From Aquamicrobium sp. (lineage in GTDB: Bacteria; Pseudomonadota; Alphaproteobacteria; Rhizobiales; Rhizobiaceae), in contig JAHHDT010000007.1 of the NCBI GenBank assembly GCA_019739225.1, positions 403,606 through 467,605 on the forward strand: a stretch of DNA of 64,000 bases. The letters run 5' to 3'. The position numbers and the translations under genes were made by a program. Below the pieces are notes generated by a model that was not told the DNA's origin, did not search any database, and was given only the letters and a program-made list of their open reading frames with translations. Positions 9,603 through 21,218 of the stretch are shown here, in pieces. The first letter of the stretch is position 1, and the number at the start of each line of letters is the position of its first letter.

Positions 9603-10478
9603 GTGACCATGCACCTCGACAGCGACCTGCTGCGCACTTTCGTCGCGGTGGCCGACATGGAGAACTTCACCAAGGCCGCCGGCGTGGTGGGACGTACCCA
9701 GTCGGCGGTCAGTCTCCAGATCAAGCGGCTGGAGGACATGGTCGGCGATCCGCTGTTCGAGCGCGGTCCGCGCGGCGTCGCGCTTACCCGGCGCGGCGAG
9801 GAATTGCTGGTCAACGCCAGGCGTATCGTCTCGCTGCTCGACGAGACGGCGGCTTCGCTGACGGCGCCTGCGCTCGAAGGAAGGGTGAGCATCGGCATCC
9901 CCGAGGAATACGGGACGACCGTGCTGCCGCGCGCGCTGGCCACGTTCAACAACATGCATTCCAATGTCGAGATCATGGTGCGCTATGCCAGCTCGTCGGC
10001 ACAGATGGCGGCGCTGGAGCGGGGCGACCTCGACCTTGCAGTCGTCTTCGAATGGCAGGATTCGCCGCGCGGCGAGGTGCTCATGGTGGACCCGACGGTG
10101 TGGGCGACCTCCGAGACCCATCATGTCCACGAACAGTCCCCGGTGCCGATAGCGCTCTACGAGAACTCCGGCTGGTGTACCGAGTTCGCCATCCGATCGC
10201 TGGAAAATCTCGGACTGGACTATCGCGTCGCGTATCGCAGCGACATGAGCAGCGGGCTCAAGCTCGCCGTGGCATCGGGCCTTGCGATCGCGCCCCTGTC
10301 GCGCAGCAACATTCCGTCCGGCTGCCGTGAGTTGACGACGGAGGACGGCTTCGGCGGGATCGACGCGTCCAACGTCGTGCTCTACCAGCGCCCGACGGCG
10401 CGCGGCGCGGCCGTCAACGGCATGGCGGATGCGATCCGCGATGCGTTCCGTATACAGCACGGGATTGTCGCAGCCTGA
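9603..10478 (+). CDS. LysR-family transcriptional regulator
   Basis: A 291-residue LysR protein. The N-terminal winged helix-turn-helix reads LLRTFVAVADMENFTKAAGVVGRTQSAVSLQIKRLEDMVG, followed by the periplasmic-binding-like effector domain. The GTG at 9603 has AAGGGA about 10 nt upstream; an ATG two codons later is possible. It is divergent from the DUF1127 gene and probably controls it and itself. The effector cannot be inferred. Confidence 0.9.
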   Translation: MTMHLDSDLLRTFVAVADMENFTKAAGVVGRTQSAVSLQIKRLEDMVGDPLFERGPRGVALTRRGEELLVNARRIVSLLDETAASLTAPALEGRVSIGIPEEYGTTVLPRALATFNNMHSNVEIMVRYASSSAQMAALERGDLDLAVVFEWQDSPRGEVLMVDPTVWATSETHHVHEQSPVPIALYENSGWCTEFAIRSLENLGLDYRVAYRSDMSSGLKLAVASGLAIAPLSRSNIPSGCRELTTEDGFGGIDASNVVLYQRPTARGAAVNGMADAIRDAFRIQHGIVAA

Positions 10479-10607
10479 CAGGGCAGGGGTTCAAACCAGC
10501 GCCGAAAGGCCCTATATCGGTAGCGACCGATTTTGAAGGAGTGACACCGATGAACGATGCAAAGCGCGCCATCCCCGCCCGTTTCGCATCTAGTCTTCCG
10601 GTGTCGC

Positions 10608-12221
<1,614 letters not shown>

Positions 12222-12241
12222 GCAGTAGCATAAAACAGTAG

Positions 12242-12498
12242 TGCGTCCTTCGAGGCTCGCTGCGCTCGCACCTCAGGATGAGGGAGGTGCGCTGATCGAA
12301 CCAACTCACAGGGGGCTCGATGGACGCCGAGCCCACGAGTATACCGGAACGCCGCAAAGCGCACCTCAGGATGAGGGAGGTGGGCTGATCGAACCAGCTC
12401 ACAGGGGGCTTGATGGACGCCGAGCCCACGAGCTTACCAGAACGCGGCACAGCGCTCCTCATCCTGAGGTGCGAGCGCAGCGAGCCTCGAAGGACGCA
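12242..12498. repeat. Compound palindromic repeat element
   Basis: Two perfect 41-bp inverted arms (12242-12282 and 12458-12498) enclose a tandem duplication of about 93 bp (12269-12361 and 12362-12454, roughly 90% identical by eye). The arm sequence, beginning TGCGTCCTTCGAGGCTCGCT, is of a type I know as dispersed palindromic repeats in Rhizobiales chromosomes. It fills the gap between the ABC-F gene and chrA and contains no credible gene, although short frames across it are open. Confidence 0.85.
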
Positions 12499-12526
12499 GG
12501 GCGTTGTCACCGGAGCCTTGGATACG

Positions 12527-13864
12527 ATGGATCAGAAAGACCGGGTGAGACCCGTTTCGGAACCCGGCATCGGAGAGCTCTTCGCCGTATTCGCCAAGAT
12601 CGGCCTGCTGTCGTTCGGCGGCCCGGCCGGGCAGATTGCGCTGATGCACCGCGTGCTGGTAGAGGAAAAGCGCTGGCTGGACGAGCCGCGCTTCCTGCAC
12701 GCGCTCAACTACTGCATGCTCCTGCCGGGGCCGGAGGCGATGCAGCTTGCCACCTATGCCGGCTGGCTCGTGCATGGCGTGCGCGGTGGGCTCGTGGCTG
12801 GTCTGCTTTTCGTGCTGCCGGGTGCCGCCGTGCTCATCGCGCTGTCGACGATCTACCTGCTGGCCGGCGAGGTGACGCTGGTCCAGGGCCTGCTCTTCGG
12901 CCTCAAGGCAGCCGTGCTGGCCGTGGTGCTGGAGGCGCTGATCAAGGTGTCCAGGCGCGCGCTGAAGAGCCGATGGCTGGGGGTGCTCGCCGTTGTTGCG
13001 TTCGTCGCCATCGCGTTCCTGCAGGTGCCATTCCCGCTGATCGTGCTCGGCGCCGCACTCGTGGGTGCTGCTGCGCATCTGCTCTCCGGGCGTTCGGACA
13101 GCGACACGGCGGATTTAGCCGATACCGGACAGGCCATGCCGGAATGGGCAAGGCCATCGTGATCGCGTTTCATTCGCACCAGTGCCGTCTGGCTGGCAAT
13201 CTGGCTGCTGCCGCTCTTCCTGGTGCAGGCTGCGCTTGGCGTGGAGCACGTCTTTTCGCAGGAAGCGCGCTTCTTCTCCGTCATGGCGACGGTGACCTTC
13301 GGCGGCGCATATGCCGTTCTGGCCTACGTCGCCCAGCAGGCGGTCGAGGTCTATGGATGGCTTCGGCCAGACGAGATGCTGACCGGGCTGGGGCTGGCCG
13401 AGACGACGCCCGGGCCGCTGATCCTCGTTCTGCTGTTCGTCGGTTATCTCGGCGGCGCGCGCCTTGCGGCACTGGAGCCGGTCACCGGCGGGGTGCTGGG
13501 TGCGCTGGTGGCGCTGTGGTTCACCTTCGCGCCGTGCTTCCTGTGGATTTTCGCCGGCGCGCCCTATGTCGAGACGGTGCGCAACGTGCGCTGGCTGGCC
13601 GCAGCGCTTGCGGGCGTGACGGCTGCCGTTGTGGGCGTGATCGCCAATCTGGCCCTGTGGTTCGCGATCCACGTGCTTTTCACGACGGTGGAAGAGCGCG
13701 GCTTTGGCCCGTTCAGCGTCGCCGTGCCCCACCCCGCCAGCTTCGATCCGGCAGCGGCCATCATCGGGCTGGCTGCGGCCATCGCACTCTTGCGCCTGAA
13801 AATCGGGATGATCCAGGTGCTGGCCGCGTCGGCGCTGGCCGGGATGGTCTGGCTGCTCACCTGA
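12527..13864 (+). pseudogene. chrA: Chromate transporter ChrA, interrupted by one in-frame TGA
   Basis: A 446-codon frame holds both CHR halves of a long-chain chromate/sulfate-type antiporter. The first half starts MDQKDRVRPVSEPGIGELFAVFAKIGLLSFGGPAGQI and carries LLPGPEAMQLATYAGWL. The second has TVTFGGAYAVLAYVAQQ and TTPGPLILVLLFVGYLGG. A TGA at 13160-13162 (codon 212) stops translation between the halves, in the linker. The same frame resumes at once with coding sequence (TSAVWLAIWLLPLFLV) up to 13864. It may be a nonsense mutant, a sequencing error, or two half-proteins; a GTG at 13223 is the best restart. It probably no longer makes a full-length pump. Confidence 0.8.
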
Positions 13865-13866
13865 GC

Positions 13867-14799
<933 letters not shown>

Positions 14800-14911
14800 G
14801 AAATTTCCCCGGCGAAGGATATGAGCGGGCTTTTACCGGTGTGAGCCGGTATTGCAAGCGCGAAGGGGACGATTTCCCCTCTATCTCGCTCGGCAAATGG
14901 CTTTTGCCGCA

Positions 14912-15493
14912 TCAGCCGGGCCGCGCTACGAGCCAGTTGGCCAACTCGTCGACGGTGCGGTCGGCGATCGATTCCATCGTTGCAGCGTCCACCGACGACC
15001 ATCCTTCGCCGCGCGTGGCCGACGTTGCCTGCCCCTGAATGCGGTGAATGCGCGTGCCTGCGGGGTCGACCACATCCCACACATAGATGACCGTCGTGCG
15101 TCCGTCGTCGGCGATCGTTGAGAAGTAGCCTTTCATCACCAGCGTGGCCGAACTGTCGCCCGACTGCACCAGCGTGATGCCGCGCTGGGTGGCCCGTGCG
15201 GAGAGCCGCGCAGCCAAAGGCGTCGACGCCTCGCTGGCTGCACCCACAACTGGCGCGAACTGCACGCGGGCGTTGGTGCTGATCGCCGCCACGTTGGTTT
15301 GCTGGCCGGCCGCGGGCTGAGCGGCGGGAGCGGGGGCTGCCGGTTCCGCCGACGGCGAATCCGGCTGCGGCGGCAATGTCGGTGTGTCGGCGCTGACGAG
15401 TGCCGACGGCTCCAGCACGTCCTGCGTGCTGGTGCAGGCGGAAAGCACCAGCGCGGTGCCGAACAACATTGCGTAAAGGGCCGGGCGTGACAT
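14912..15493 (-). CDS. Putative lipoprotein of unknown function
   Basis: A 193-residue protein with a lipoprotein signal: hydrophobic residues 4-16 and lipobox LSAC with C20. A Pro/Ala-rich linker (about 35-65) precedes a small globular domain (about 75-190; ITLVQSGDSSATLVMKGYFSTIADDGRTTVIYVWDV). The ATG at 15493 was preferred over an upstream extension because it places the signal peptide at the start. I do not recognise the domain. It is probably anchored to a membrane by Lgt-type processing. Confidence 0.75.
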   Translation of the reverse strand: MSRPALYAMLFGTALVLSACTSTQDVLEPSALVSADTPTLPPQPDSPSAEPAAPAPAAQPAAGQQTNVAAISTNARVQFAPVVGAASEASTPLAARLSARATQRGITLVQSGDSSATLVMKGYFSTIADDGRTTVIYVWDVVDPAGTRIHRIQGQATSATRGEGWSSVDAATMESIADRTVDELANWLVARPG

Positions 15494-15554
15494 GCCGATA
15501 GTCCTCCTGTGCGCCGGGATGCGGGCGCACCGGTTTTCGTCCCTCATAATGGAA

Positions 15555-16706
15555 TCACTGGACGATCAAGTCGAGATCATGGCGGGACAGCGGTTTTGGG
15601 TCCCCATCGGTCGTCAGATATGTCCGGCCGAGCGTCATCGCGGTTTCGCTGTCTGAATCCATGATGATCATGTGGGCGAACAGGGTCATGTCGGGCGCGA
15701 TCGGCTCGGGATTGCCTCCGTAGAACATCGGCATGTCCATCCATGACGGCGTGAAGCGTGCGCCAACCGAATAGCCGCACGCGTTGAGCCGATGCCGGGT
15801 CAGGCCGTGCGCTTCCATCACCCGGGCATGGGCATCGAACACGTCGCCGAAGGTCTTGCCCGGCACCATGGCCTTTTCCACAGCAAGCAGCGCTTCCCGT
15901 GCGGCCTCGAACAGCTCCTGATGCCGCTTGGATGCCTTGCCGGTCAGGATCGTGCGCATCATCGGCGCGTGATAGTGGTGGAAGACGCCGGCCCATTCGA
16001 GCGTGAGCTGGTCATTCTTGTTGAGCTTGCGACGGCCTGCCTTGTAGCGGCAGAGCAGCGCATCGGCGCCGGAGCCGATGATGAACTCGTTGGCGGGGTA
16101 GTCGCCGCCGCCGGCGAAGACCGCGCCCTGCATGGCAGCCAGGATCGCGCCCTCGTCGCCGCCCTGCTTGATGAGAGGCAGCGCCGCATCGAGCGCATCG
16201 TCGGCGAGTGCCGCGGCCTTCTGCGCCTTGGCGATCTCGGCCGCGCTCTTGAGCAGGCGCAGCCGCTGCATGATGTCGGATGCGTCCTCGGCGGTTGCGA
16301 ATGTCTTGAGCTGCTCGTCGAGTAGCCGGCCGTTCTTCGCCGTCAGGCCGTGGGTGTCGTATTCGACGCCGATGCGGCAGCCCAGCAGATCCATGTCGTT
16401 GAGCAGGTTGCGCAGTTCGGCGGCCGGATTGGCCCCGTCACGGTCCGTCCACACCACGATGTTGTCGAGGATGGAGGTGTGGCGCGCCTGACGCAGGTCG
16501 GCCGAGCGCGTCATCAGCACCATCGAGCCGTCTGCCTTTACCACAAGGCACTGGAAAAAGCAGAAACCGAACGTGTCGTAACCCGTCAGCCAGTACATGC
16601 TCTCCTGTGCGAAGAGCAGCATGGCATCCAGCTTGCGGTCGGCCATCTCGATGATGAGACGGTCGCGTCGTGCGTCGAACTCGGTCTTTTCGAAATGCAG
16701 CGCCAT
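15555..16706 (-). CDS. M24-family (aminopeptidase P/creatinase-like) protein
   Basis: A 383-residue pita-bread-fold protein with a creatinase-type N-terminal domain (1-130: LIIEMADRKLDAMLLFAQESMYWLTGYD) and an M24 domain. Where metal-dependent members have two Asp ligands, this protein shows LEWAGVFHHYHAPMMRT (Glu and His). It may therefore work without the usual dinuclear metal, as creatinase and ectoine-hydrolase-like members do; ectoine hydrolase (DoeA) is one possible identity. GGAGG precedes the ATG, which overlaps the pgeF stop (TGATG), so it is the last gene of a coupled set. Confidence 0.8.
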   Translation of the reverse strand: MALHFEKTEFDARRDRLIIEMADRKLDAMLLFAQESMYWLTGYDTFGFCFFQCLVVKADGSMVLMTRSADLRQARHTSILDNIVVWTDRDGANPAAELRNLLNDMDLLGCRIGVEYDTHGLTAKNGRLLDEQLKTFATAEDASDIMQRLRLLKSAAEIAKAQKAAALADDALDAALPLIKQGGDEGAILAAMQGAVFAGGGDYPANEFIIGSGADALLCRYKAGRRKLNKNDQLTLEWAGVFHHYHAPMMRTILTGKASKRHQELFEAAREALLAVEKAMVPGKTFGDVFDAHARVMEAHGLTRHRLNACGYSVGARFTPSWMDMPMFYGGNPEPIAPDMTLFAHMIIMDSDSETAMTLGRTYLTTDGDPKPLSRHDLDLIVQ

Positions 16707-17500
16707 CAGCGGTCCTCCAGAACGATCGCCGAAATCTGGCGTCCATAGTCGGGCTCCTTGCGGTGCGTCGCGCGCCGGTAGGAGAAGAAACTGGCCTCGT
16801 CGGCATAGGTGCAACGGCCGATCGCGCTCGCCGCCACGCCGGCCCGCAGCAGGCGGTCGACGGTATAGCGGTTGAGATCGAACATCGCGTGGCCGGCCTG
16901 CGGCGAGGGTGCGAAATAATCTTCGTTGGCGGCATCGGCCTCGATGAAACGCTGAACGAATTCCGGGCCGACCTCGTAGTTTTCCGGGCCGATCGATGGA
17001 CCAAGCACGGCGGCGATACGCTCGCGCTTCGCGCCCAGCCCTTCCATAGCCTCGATCGTGGATTCCAGCACGCCTGTCAGCGCGCCCTTCCAGCCGGCAT
17101 GGGCGGCGCCGATTACGCCGGCCTCGCCATCGGCGTAGAGTACCGGGCCGCAATCGGCGGCCAGTACGCCGAGCGCAAGGCCGGGCCGGTCGGTGACCAT
17201 GGCGTCCGCTTTCGGGCGCGGAGCGCCGAATGGCTCGCTCACGACGAGCGCATCGGGTGAATGAACCTGATAAAGGGTCAGCAGCCGGTCGGCTCCGACG
17301 CCCATCCATGCCGCAACGCGGCGGCGATTCTCGATGACGCTTTCGGTCGAATCCTGCGAGCCGACACCGGCGTTCAGGCCCTTGTAGATGCCATCCGAGA
17401 CACCGCCGGCACGGGTGAAGAACCCGTGCCTGACGCCGCTTTGCGCGAATCTCTCAAGCACCGGAGACCGGATCGGGTCCGGTCGAACAGTTTCCAGCAT
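16706..17500 (-). CDS. pgeF: Laccase-domain protein PgeF (peptidoglycan editing factor, YfiH family)
   Basis: A 264-residue member of the multicopper-polyphenol-oxidase-like (DUF152) family. E. coli PgeF edits peptidoglycan precursors by hydrolysing wrong amino acids. The conserved active-site residues are visible in LYQVHSPD, LAADCGPVLYAD and AAHAGWKGAL. The ATG at 17500 (MLETVRPDPI) gives the usual length. The gene lies after the methyltransferase and overlaps the M24 gene by 1 nt, pointing to one transcript from lgt onward. Confidence 0.9.
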   Translation of the reverse strand: MLETVRPDPIRSPVLERFAQSGVRHGFFTRAGGVSDGIYKGLNAGVGSQDSTESVIENRRRVAAWMGVGADRLLTLYQVHSPDALVVSEPFGAPRPKADAMVTDRPGLALGVLAADCGPVLYADGEAGVIGAAHAGWKGALTGVLESTIEAMEGLGAKRERIAAVLGPSIGPENYEVGPEFVQRFIEADAANEDYFAPSPQAGHAMFDLNRYTVDRLLRAGVAASAIGRCTYADEASFFSYRRATHRKEPDYGRQISAIVLEDR

Positions 17501-17600
17501 GCGCCGCCTTTGTCCCTTCGTGCCACCGTTCCGCAACATTGCCTGTCGTTCTCACGGTGACCGTTCGAGCGCGGATCGTGGGGCAGGCGGGGGTGAAAAG

Positions 17601-18689
17601 TCAATCCGTCGCGAGGGCCGGGGGCAGCGTGATGCCCTTCGGCGCGACCAGCAGAACCTTGAACAGCGTGCCCATTGCATCAGGCCCCGCAAGCCGCTGC
17701 ACCTCGCCTTCCAGGCGGTCCCGCGTCGCGGCGTCGCAGTTGGAGCCGAGCGCGCCGGCACGTTCCAGCAGACCCATGCGGACCAGGAAATCGCCCTGGG
17801 TCATCAGCCGCGTTTCCAGGCCTCGGGCCCGCGCAACGGCTGCAAGTGCCGCGAAATCCACATGCGAAGTCAGGTCTGCCTTGCCGGGGTTGGCGAGCAC
17901 GTCGTCGAACTGGTGCGCGCGCATTGCCTGCAGCGTGTCGCCGATGCCTGGCTGTAGATGGCCATAGTCGATGAAGATGCCTGCGCCGCCCCGCTTTGCA
18001 ATCCGCGTGGCGATCGTATCCATCAGGGCTTCGCGCGCTGGCGCCAGCTCCACGATCGCGCCATCCGGCGCGTCGGCTGCATCTGCAGGCAACAGGGCCT
18101 CGTCGAGCCCGCTCATGCCGGCGGCGAATGAGAGTCGACCATCATCGTCGAGCGCGACCATGCGCTCGCGCCAGCCGCCCGGCGTCTTGACGAACTGGCG
18201 CACGGGCAAAGCGTCGAACAGCTCGTTGCCGACTATGACGAGCGGCAGGTCGGGCAGGGCGGATATGTCCCGGTACCATGTCGGCCGAGCCCGTCCGGCT
18301 TCGAGCTTGCCGCGCTGGATTTCCGTCAGGCGCGCGCTCGCCTCTATCATTGCCACCCGCGTCAGCGTTACGAAGGACGGGTCGAGATGACCGAGCGTGC
18401 GCAGCATGTCCGCCATCAGCGTGCCGCGGCCCGGTCCGATCTCGGCTAGGATGGAGGGCACCGGCTTACCGTTGGCCGACCAGGCCGACCAAGCCCAGAC
18501 CGCGAGCAGTTCGCCGAACATCTGGCTGATCTCCGGCGCGGTGATGAAATCGCCGCCGGCGCCGAACGGTTCGCGCGACGTGTAATAGCCGTCCTGCGGG
18601 TCGAACAGGCAGGCCGCCATGTATTCGGAGACGGAAATCGGGCCGCTGGCTTCAATCAGCCGGATCAGCTTTTGCCTCAGGGCCGTCAT
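17601..18689 (-). CDS. MidA/NDUFAF7-like SAM-dependent methyltransferase
   Basis: A 362-residue protein of the MidA/NDUFAF7 family. The human member methylates an arginine of a complex I subunit. Visible motifs are [24 protein letters not shown] and the SAM-binding [17 protein letters not shown]. The ATG at 18689 overlaps the lgt stop by 4 nt (ATGA). An lgt - MidA-like - pgeF order is common in alphaproteobacteria. A role in complex I assembly is inferred from the family, not from context. Confidence 0.88.
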   Translation of the reverse strand: MTALRQKLIRLIEASGPISVSEYMAACLFDPQDGYYTSREPFGAGGDFITAPEISQMFGELLAVWAWSAWSANGKPVPSILAEIGPGRGTLMADMLRTLGHLDPSFVTLTRVAMIEASARLTEIQRGKLEAGRARPTWYRDISALPDLPLVIVGNELFDALPVRQFVKTPGGWRERMVALDDDGRLSFAAGMSGLDEALLPADAADAPDGAIVELAPAREALMDTIATRIAKRGGAGIFIDYGHLQPGIGDTLQAMRAHQFDDVLANPGKADLTSHVDFAALAAVARARGLETRLMTQGDFLVRMGLLERAGALGSNCDAATRDRLEGEVQRLAGPDAMGTLFKVLLVAPKGITLPPALATD

Positions 18690-19540
18690 TGTGCGGCGGC
18701 GGCGGCCCGTTTCGCCCGCAGCATCGCCCACATACCGATGACGAGGAGCGGCACGGACAGCACCATGCCCATGGTCAGCCATCCGCCGACGAGGTAGCCG
18801 ATATGGGCGTCGGGTTCCCGGAAGAATTCCACGAAGATGCGCGCGGCGCCGTAGCAGGCCACCATCGCGCCGGCGACGAAACCCGGTTGCTTGAGCTTCA
18901 GCGCCGAGTGGGTCAGCAGGCGCAGCACGATGAACAGCACAAGCCCTTCAAGCAGCGCTTCGTAAAGCTGGCTGGGGTGGCGCGGCTCCGGCCCGCCATT
19001 GGGGAACACCATCGCCCAGGGAACGTCGCTCGGGCGGCCCCAAAGCTCTGAATTGATGAAGTTGGTGACGCGCACCAGACCGAAGCCGATCGGCACGCCA
19101 GCAGCAATCGTATCGAACAGGCTCCATGGGCTGAAACCGCGCCGGAAGGCGAAGGCGATCATGGCAACGGTGACGCCCGCCAGCCCGCCATGGAACGACA
19201 TGCCGCCCTGCCAGACAGCCAGTATATCGGCTGGCCGCTCGATGTAACGGGCGAGGTCGTAGAACAGGATGTAGCCGATGCGGCCTCCGAGCACGACGCC
19301 GGCGGCAGCCCAGATCAGGAAGTCGTCTATGTCCTCGGCGGTCAGCGGCGCCGTGCCGCCGGCCCAGAGCCTGTCGTTGGCGACAAGTCGGCGCGCATAC
19401 CACCAGGCGAACAGGATGCCGACCACATAGCCCAGCCCATACCAGTGGATCGCCAGCGGGCCGATCTGGATGATGACGGGGTCGATTTCGGGAAATGGCA
19501 GGGCGGCCAGCGGCAGGAGAAGTTCGGTCAAGTCTGGCAC
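18686..19540 (-). CDS. lgt: Prolipoprotein diacylglyceryl transferase
   Basis: Lgt adds diacylglycerol to the lipobox Cys of prolipoproteins in the inner membrane. The sequence has the family blocks [36 protein letters not shown], and the signature region [26 protein letters not shown], with about seven membrane segments. The N-terminus is uncertain: a GTG at 19540 ([21 protein letters not shown]) gives 284 residues, the usual size, but no strong Shine-Dalgarno is seen. The frame remains open to 19624. Confidence 0.93.
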   Translation of the reverse strand: MPDLTELLLPLAALPFPEIDPVIIQIGPLAIHWYGLGYVVGILFAWWYARRLVANDRLWAGGTAPLTAEDIDDFLIWAAAGVVLGGRIGYILFYDLARYIERPADILAVWQGGMSFHGGLAGVTVAMIAFAFRRGFSPWSLFDTIAAGVPIGFGLVRVTNFINSELWGRPSDVPWAMVFPNGGPEPRHPSQLYEALLEGLVLFIVLRLLTHSALKLKQPGFVAGAMVACYGAARIFVEFFREPDAHIGYLVGGWLTMGMVLSVPLLVIGMWAMLRAKRAAAAAQ

Positions 19541-19678
19541 CCCGGTTGCCGGTTGCGTTGGCGACCATATGAGCCGAGGCCATGGCGAGGTCAAGGCACG
19601 GCCGCGACGCCATGTGCCTTGCATTCGCCCGCGTCGCCCACTACTTCCTCATGTGAAGAAACAGCGAGGCCCCTAACC

Positions 19679-19987
19679 ATGTCGACCGGACCCAACCGCA
19701 TTCTCGACGAGTTCGCCAAGCTGATGACCGACGCTGCCGGCGCCGCGCAGGGCGTGCGCAAGGAGGTCGAGACGGCGTTTCGCGGACAGGCCGAGCGTAT
19801 CCTCAACTCGATGGAAATCGTCCAGCGGGAAGAGTTCGAGGCCGTGCGCGAGATGGCGCTGAAGGCGCGCGCTGAAAACGAGAAGCTGGCGGCGCGTGTG
19901 GCTGAGCTTGAAGCCAAGCTTGGCGGAAGCGCCTCAAAGGCGGCTGACAAGGCCGCTGCGAAGCCGCGGGCCAAAAAAACTTCGTAA
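19679..19987 (+). CDS. ubiK: UbiK/BMFP-type accessory coiled-coil protein
   Basis: A 102-residue protein that matches the BMFP/UbiK family in size and layout. It has an amphipathic N-terminal helix (PNRILDEFAKLMTDAAGAAQGVRKEVE), a central helix (QREEFEAVREMALKARAENEKLAARVAELEAKL) that forms a trimeric coiled coil in characterised relatives, and a Lys/Ala-rich tail. In E. coli UbiK helps ubiquinone synthesis; the Brucella homologue BMFP has membrane-fusogenic activity. It is divergent from lgt. Confidence 0.85.
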   Translation: MSTGPNRILDEFAKLMTDAAGAAQGVRKEVETAFRGQAERILNSMEIVQREEFEAVREMALKARAENEKLAARVAELEAKLGGSASKAADKAAAKPRAKKTS

Positions 19988-20000
19988 AATACGCGTCAAG

Positions 20001-20163
20001 TTTTCCACATTCGGCCACTGCGAAAAACGCTTTGGCGAGAGTCGCTTAGACTCCGGCTTTGAATCAGCCCCTGAATCTCTATCCACATCGCAGAATGCCA
20101 CTCCGCTAAAAAAGGGGTGTTCAGGCGACTCTGCATCAATAGACTGAATTTGTTGCATGATTC
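20001..20163. promoter_or_regulatory. Cluster of GANTC sites with two DnaA-box-like 9-mers
   Basis: The gap between ubiK and ybjN (19988-20328) holds no credible gene. It has six GANTC sites (CcrM methylation targets) within 125 bp, at 20039, 20049, 20061, 20073, 20127 and 20159. It also has two DnaA-box-like 9-mers, each one mismatch from TTATCCACA: TTTTCCACA (20001-20009) and CTATCCACA (20079-20087). The motifs are seen directly; any role in replication or cell-cycle control is inference. Confidence 0.45.
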
Positions 20164-20328
20164 GGGACGCGATTTGGCGGCCCGCATGTGCCGGGCGGTG
20201 GGGACCGGCAGAGCCTTGTATGTGTTGCTTGCCTCCCTTCCTTCCTCAGTAGCCGATTTCTCGTGCCGCGTGCTCCGTAATCAGGTGTGCGTGAATGCCG
20301 CCTCATGACCGACGGGAAGAGACTTTTG

Positions 20329-20829
20329 ATGGACCTGCTTGAACTTGACGTAGCGCGCGACCTCCATCCGGTGGATGTCATCGAGCACGTCGCGAACATG
20401 AACGACTGGTCGTTCGAGCGAACCGGCGACGACGAGATCGCCATATCGGTCGCCGGTACATGGACCGACTATCACGTTTCCTTCTCCTGGATGGAGGATT
20501 TCGAGGCGCTGCATCTGGCCTGCGCCTTCGACATCAAGGTGCCCGAGAACCGTGCGCTCGAAGTGATGCGCCTGCTGTCGCTCATCAACGAGCAGATGCT
20601 GTTCGGCCATTTCGACCTTTGGGAGCAGGAGGGCGCGATCATGTTCCGCCAGGCGCTGCTGCTGGCCGGCGGCGCAGAGCCTACCAGCCAGCAGGTCGAG
20701 GTGCTGCTGTCGTCGGCGCTCGAAGCCTGCGAATGCTATTTCCAGGCATTCCAGTTCGTCATTTGGTCGGGATCGAGCGCCCGCGACGCGCTTTCGAACG
20801 TGCTGTTCGAGACGCAGGGCTCCTGCTGA
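20329..20829 (+). CDS. YbjN-domain protein
   Basis: A 166-residue YbjN-family protein ([33 protein letters not shown], then [32 protein letters not shown]). YbjN folds resemble type III secretion chaperones; E. coli YbjN affects motility and stress responses, but no precise activity is known. The ATG at 20329 fits the typical alphaproteobacterial start and has GAAGAGA upstream. In-frame starts at 20287 and 20305 are alternatives. It is followed at 11 nt by csaA. Confidence 0.85.
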   Translation: MDLLELDVARDLHPVDVIEHVANMNDWSFERTGDDEIAISVAGTWTDYHVSFSWMEDFEALHLACAFDIKVPENRALEVMRLLSLINEQMLFGHFDLWEQEGAIMFRQALLLAGGAEPTSQQVEVLLSSALEACECYFQAFQFVIWSGSSARDALSNVLFETQGSC

Positions 20830-20840
20830 GGGGCATCGCC

Positions 20841-21200
20841 ATGAGCAAGGATGCCGGGCCGAGGCCCGAGATCACTTTTGACGATTTCGACCGGGTCGAC
20901 ATCCGCGCCGGCACGATCGTGGCGGCCGAGCCGTACCCGGAAGCGCGCAAGCCGGCGATCAAGCTATGGATCGATTTCGGGCCGGAGATCGGCGAGAAGA
21001 AGACCTCGGCGCAGATCACCAAACACTACACGCCGGAAACGCTGGTTGGGCGGCAGGTGATGGCGGTGGTGAACTTCCCGCCGCGCCAGATCGGCAAGTT
21101 CATGTCGGAAGTGCTGACGGTCGGTTTCCCGGACGAGGATGGCGAGGTTGTGCTCGCCGCGATCGACAAGCCGGTACCGAACGGCGGCAAGCTTTTCTAG
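20841..21200 (+). CDS. csaA: CsaA-like tRNA-binding protein
   Basis: A 119-residue OB-fold protein of the CsaA/Trbp111 family ([71 protein letters not shown]). CsaA in Bacillus has chaperone-like and secretion-related activity and binds tRNA. GAGGGG lies ahead of the ATG. Close spacing to ybjN and the following ATPase gene suggests a three-gene transcript. Confidence 0.9.
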   Translation: MSKDAGPRPEITFDDFDRVDIRAGTIVAAEPYPEARKPAIKLWIDFGPEIGEKKTSAQITKHYTPETLVGRQVMAVVNFPPRQIGKFMSEVLTVGFPDEDGEVVLAAIDKPVPNGGKLF

Positions 21201-21218
21201 CCAAGTCCCAAAACCATC

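Noticed and set aside
10480..10500. tRNA T-loop-like GGTTCAAACC
   Set aside because: The surrounding bases do not fold into a cloverleaf; it is part of the ABC-F upstream region.
16707..17309. Upstream extension of the M24 gene to 584 residues
   Set aside because: The extension overlaps pgeF in another frame; the ATG at 16706 has GGAGG and the proper domain start.
20001..20163. Chromosomal origin of replication
   Set aside because: Only two imperfect DnaA boxes and none of the usual Rhizobiales oriC neighbours; reported only as a GANTC/DnaA-box cluster.
20117..20308. A 63-codon ORF before ybjN
   Set aside because: No ribosome-binding site, and composition is unlike neighbouring proteins.
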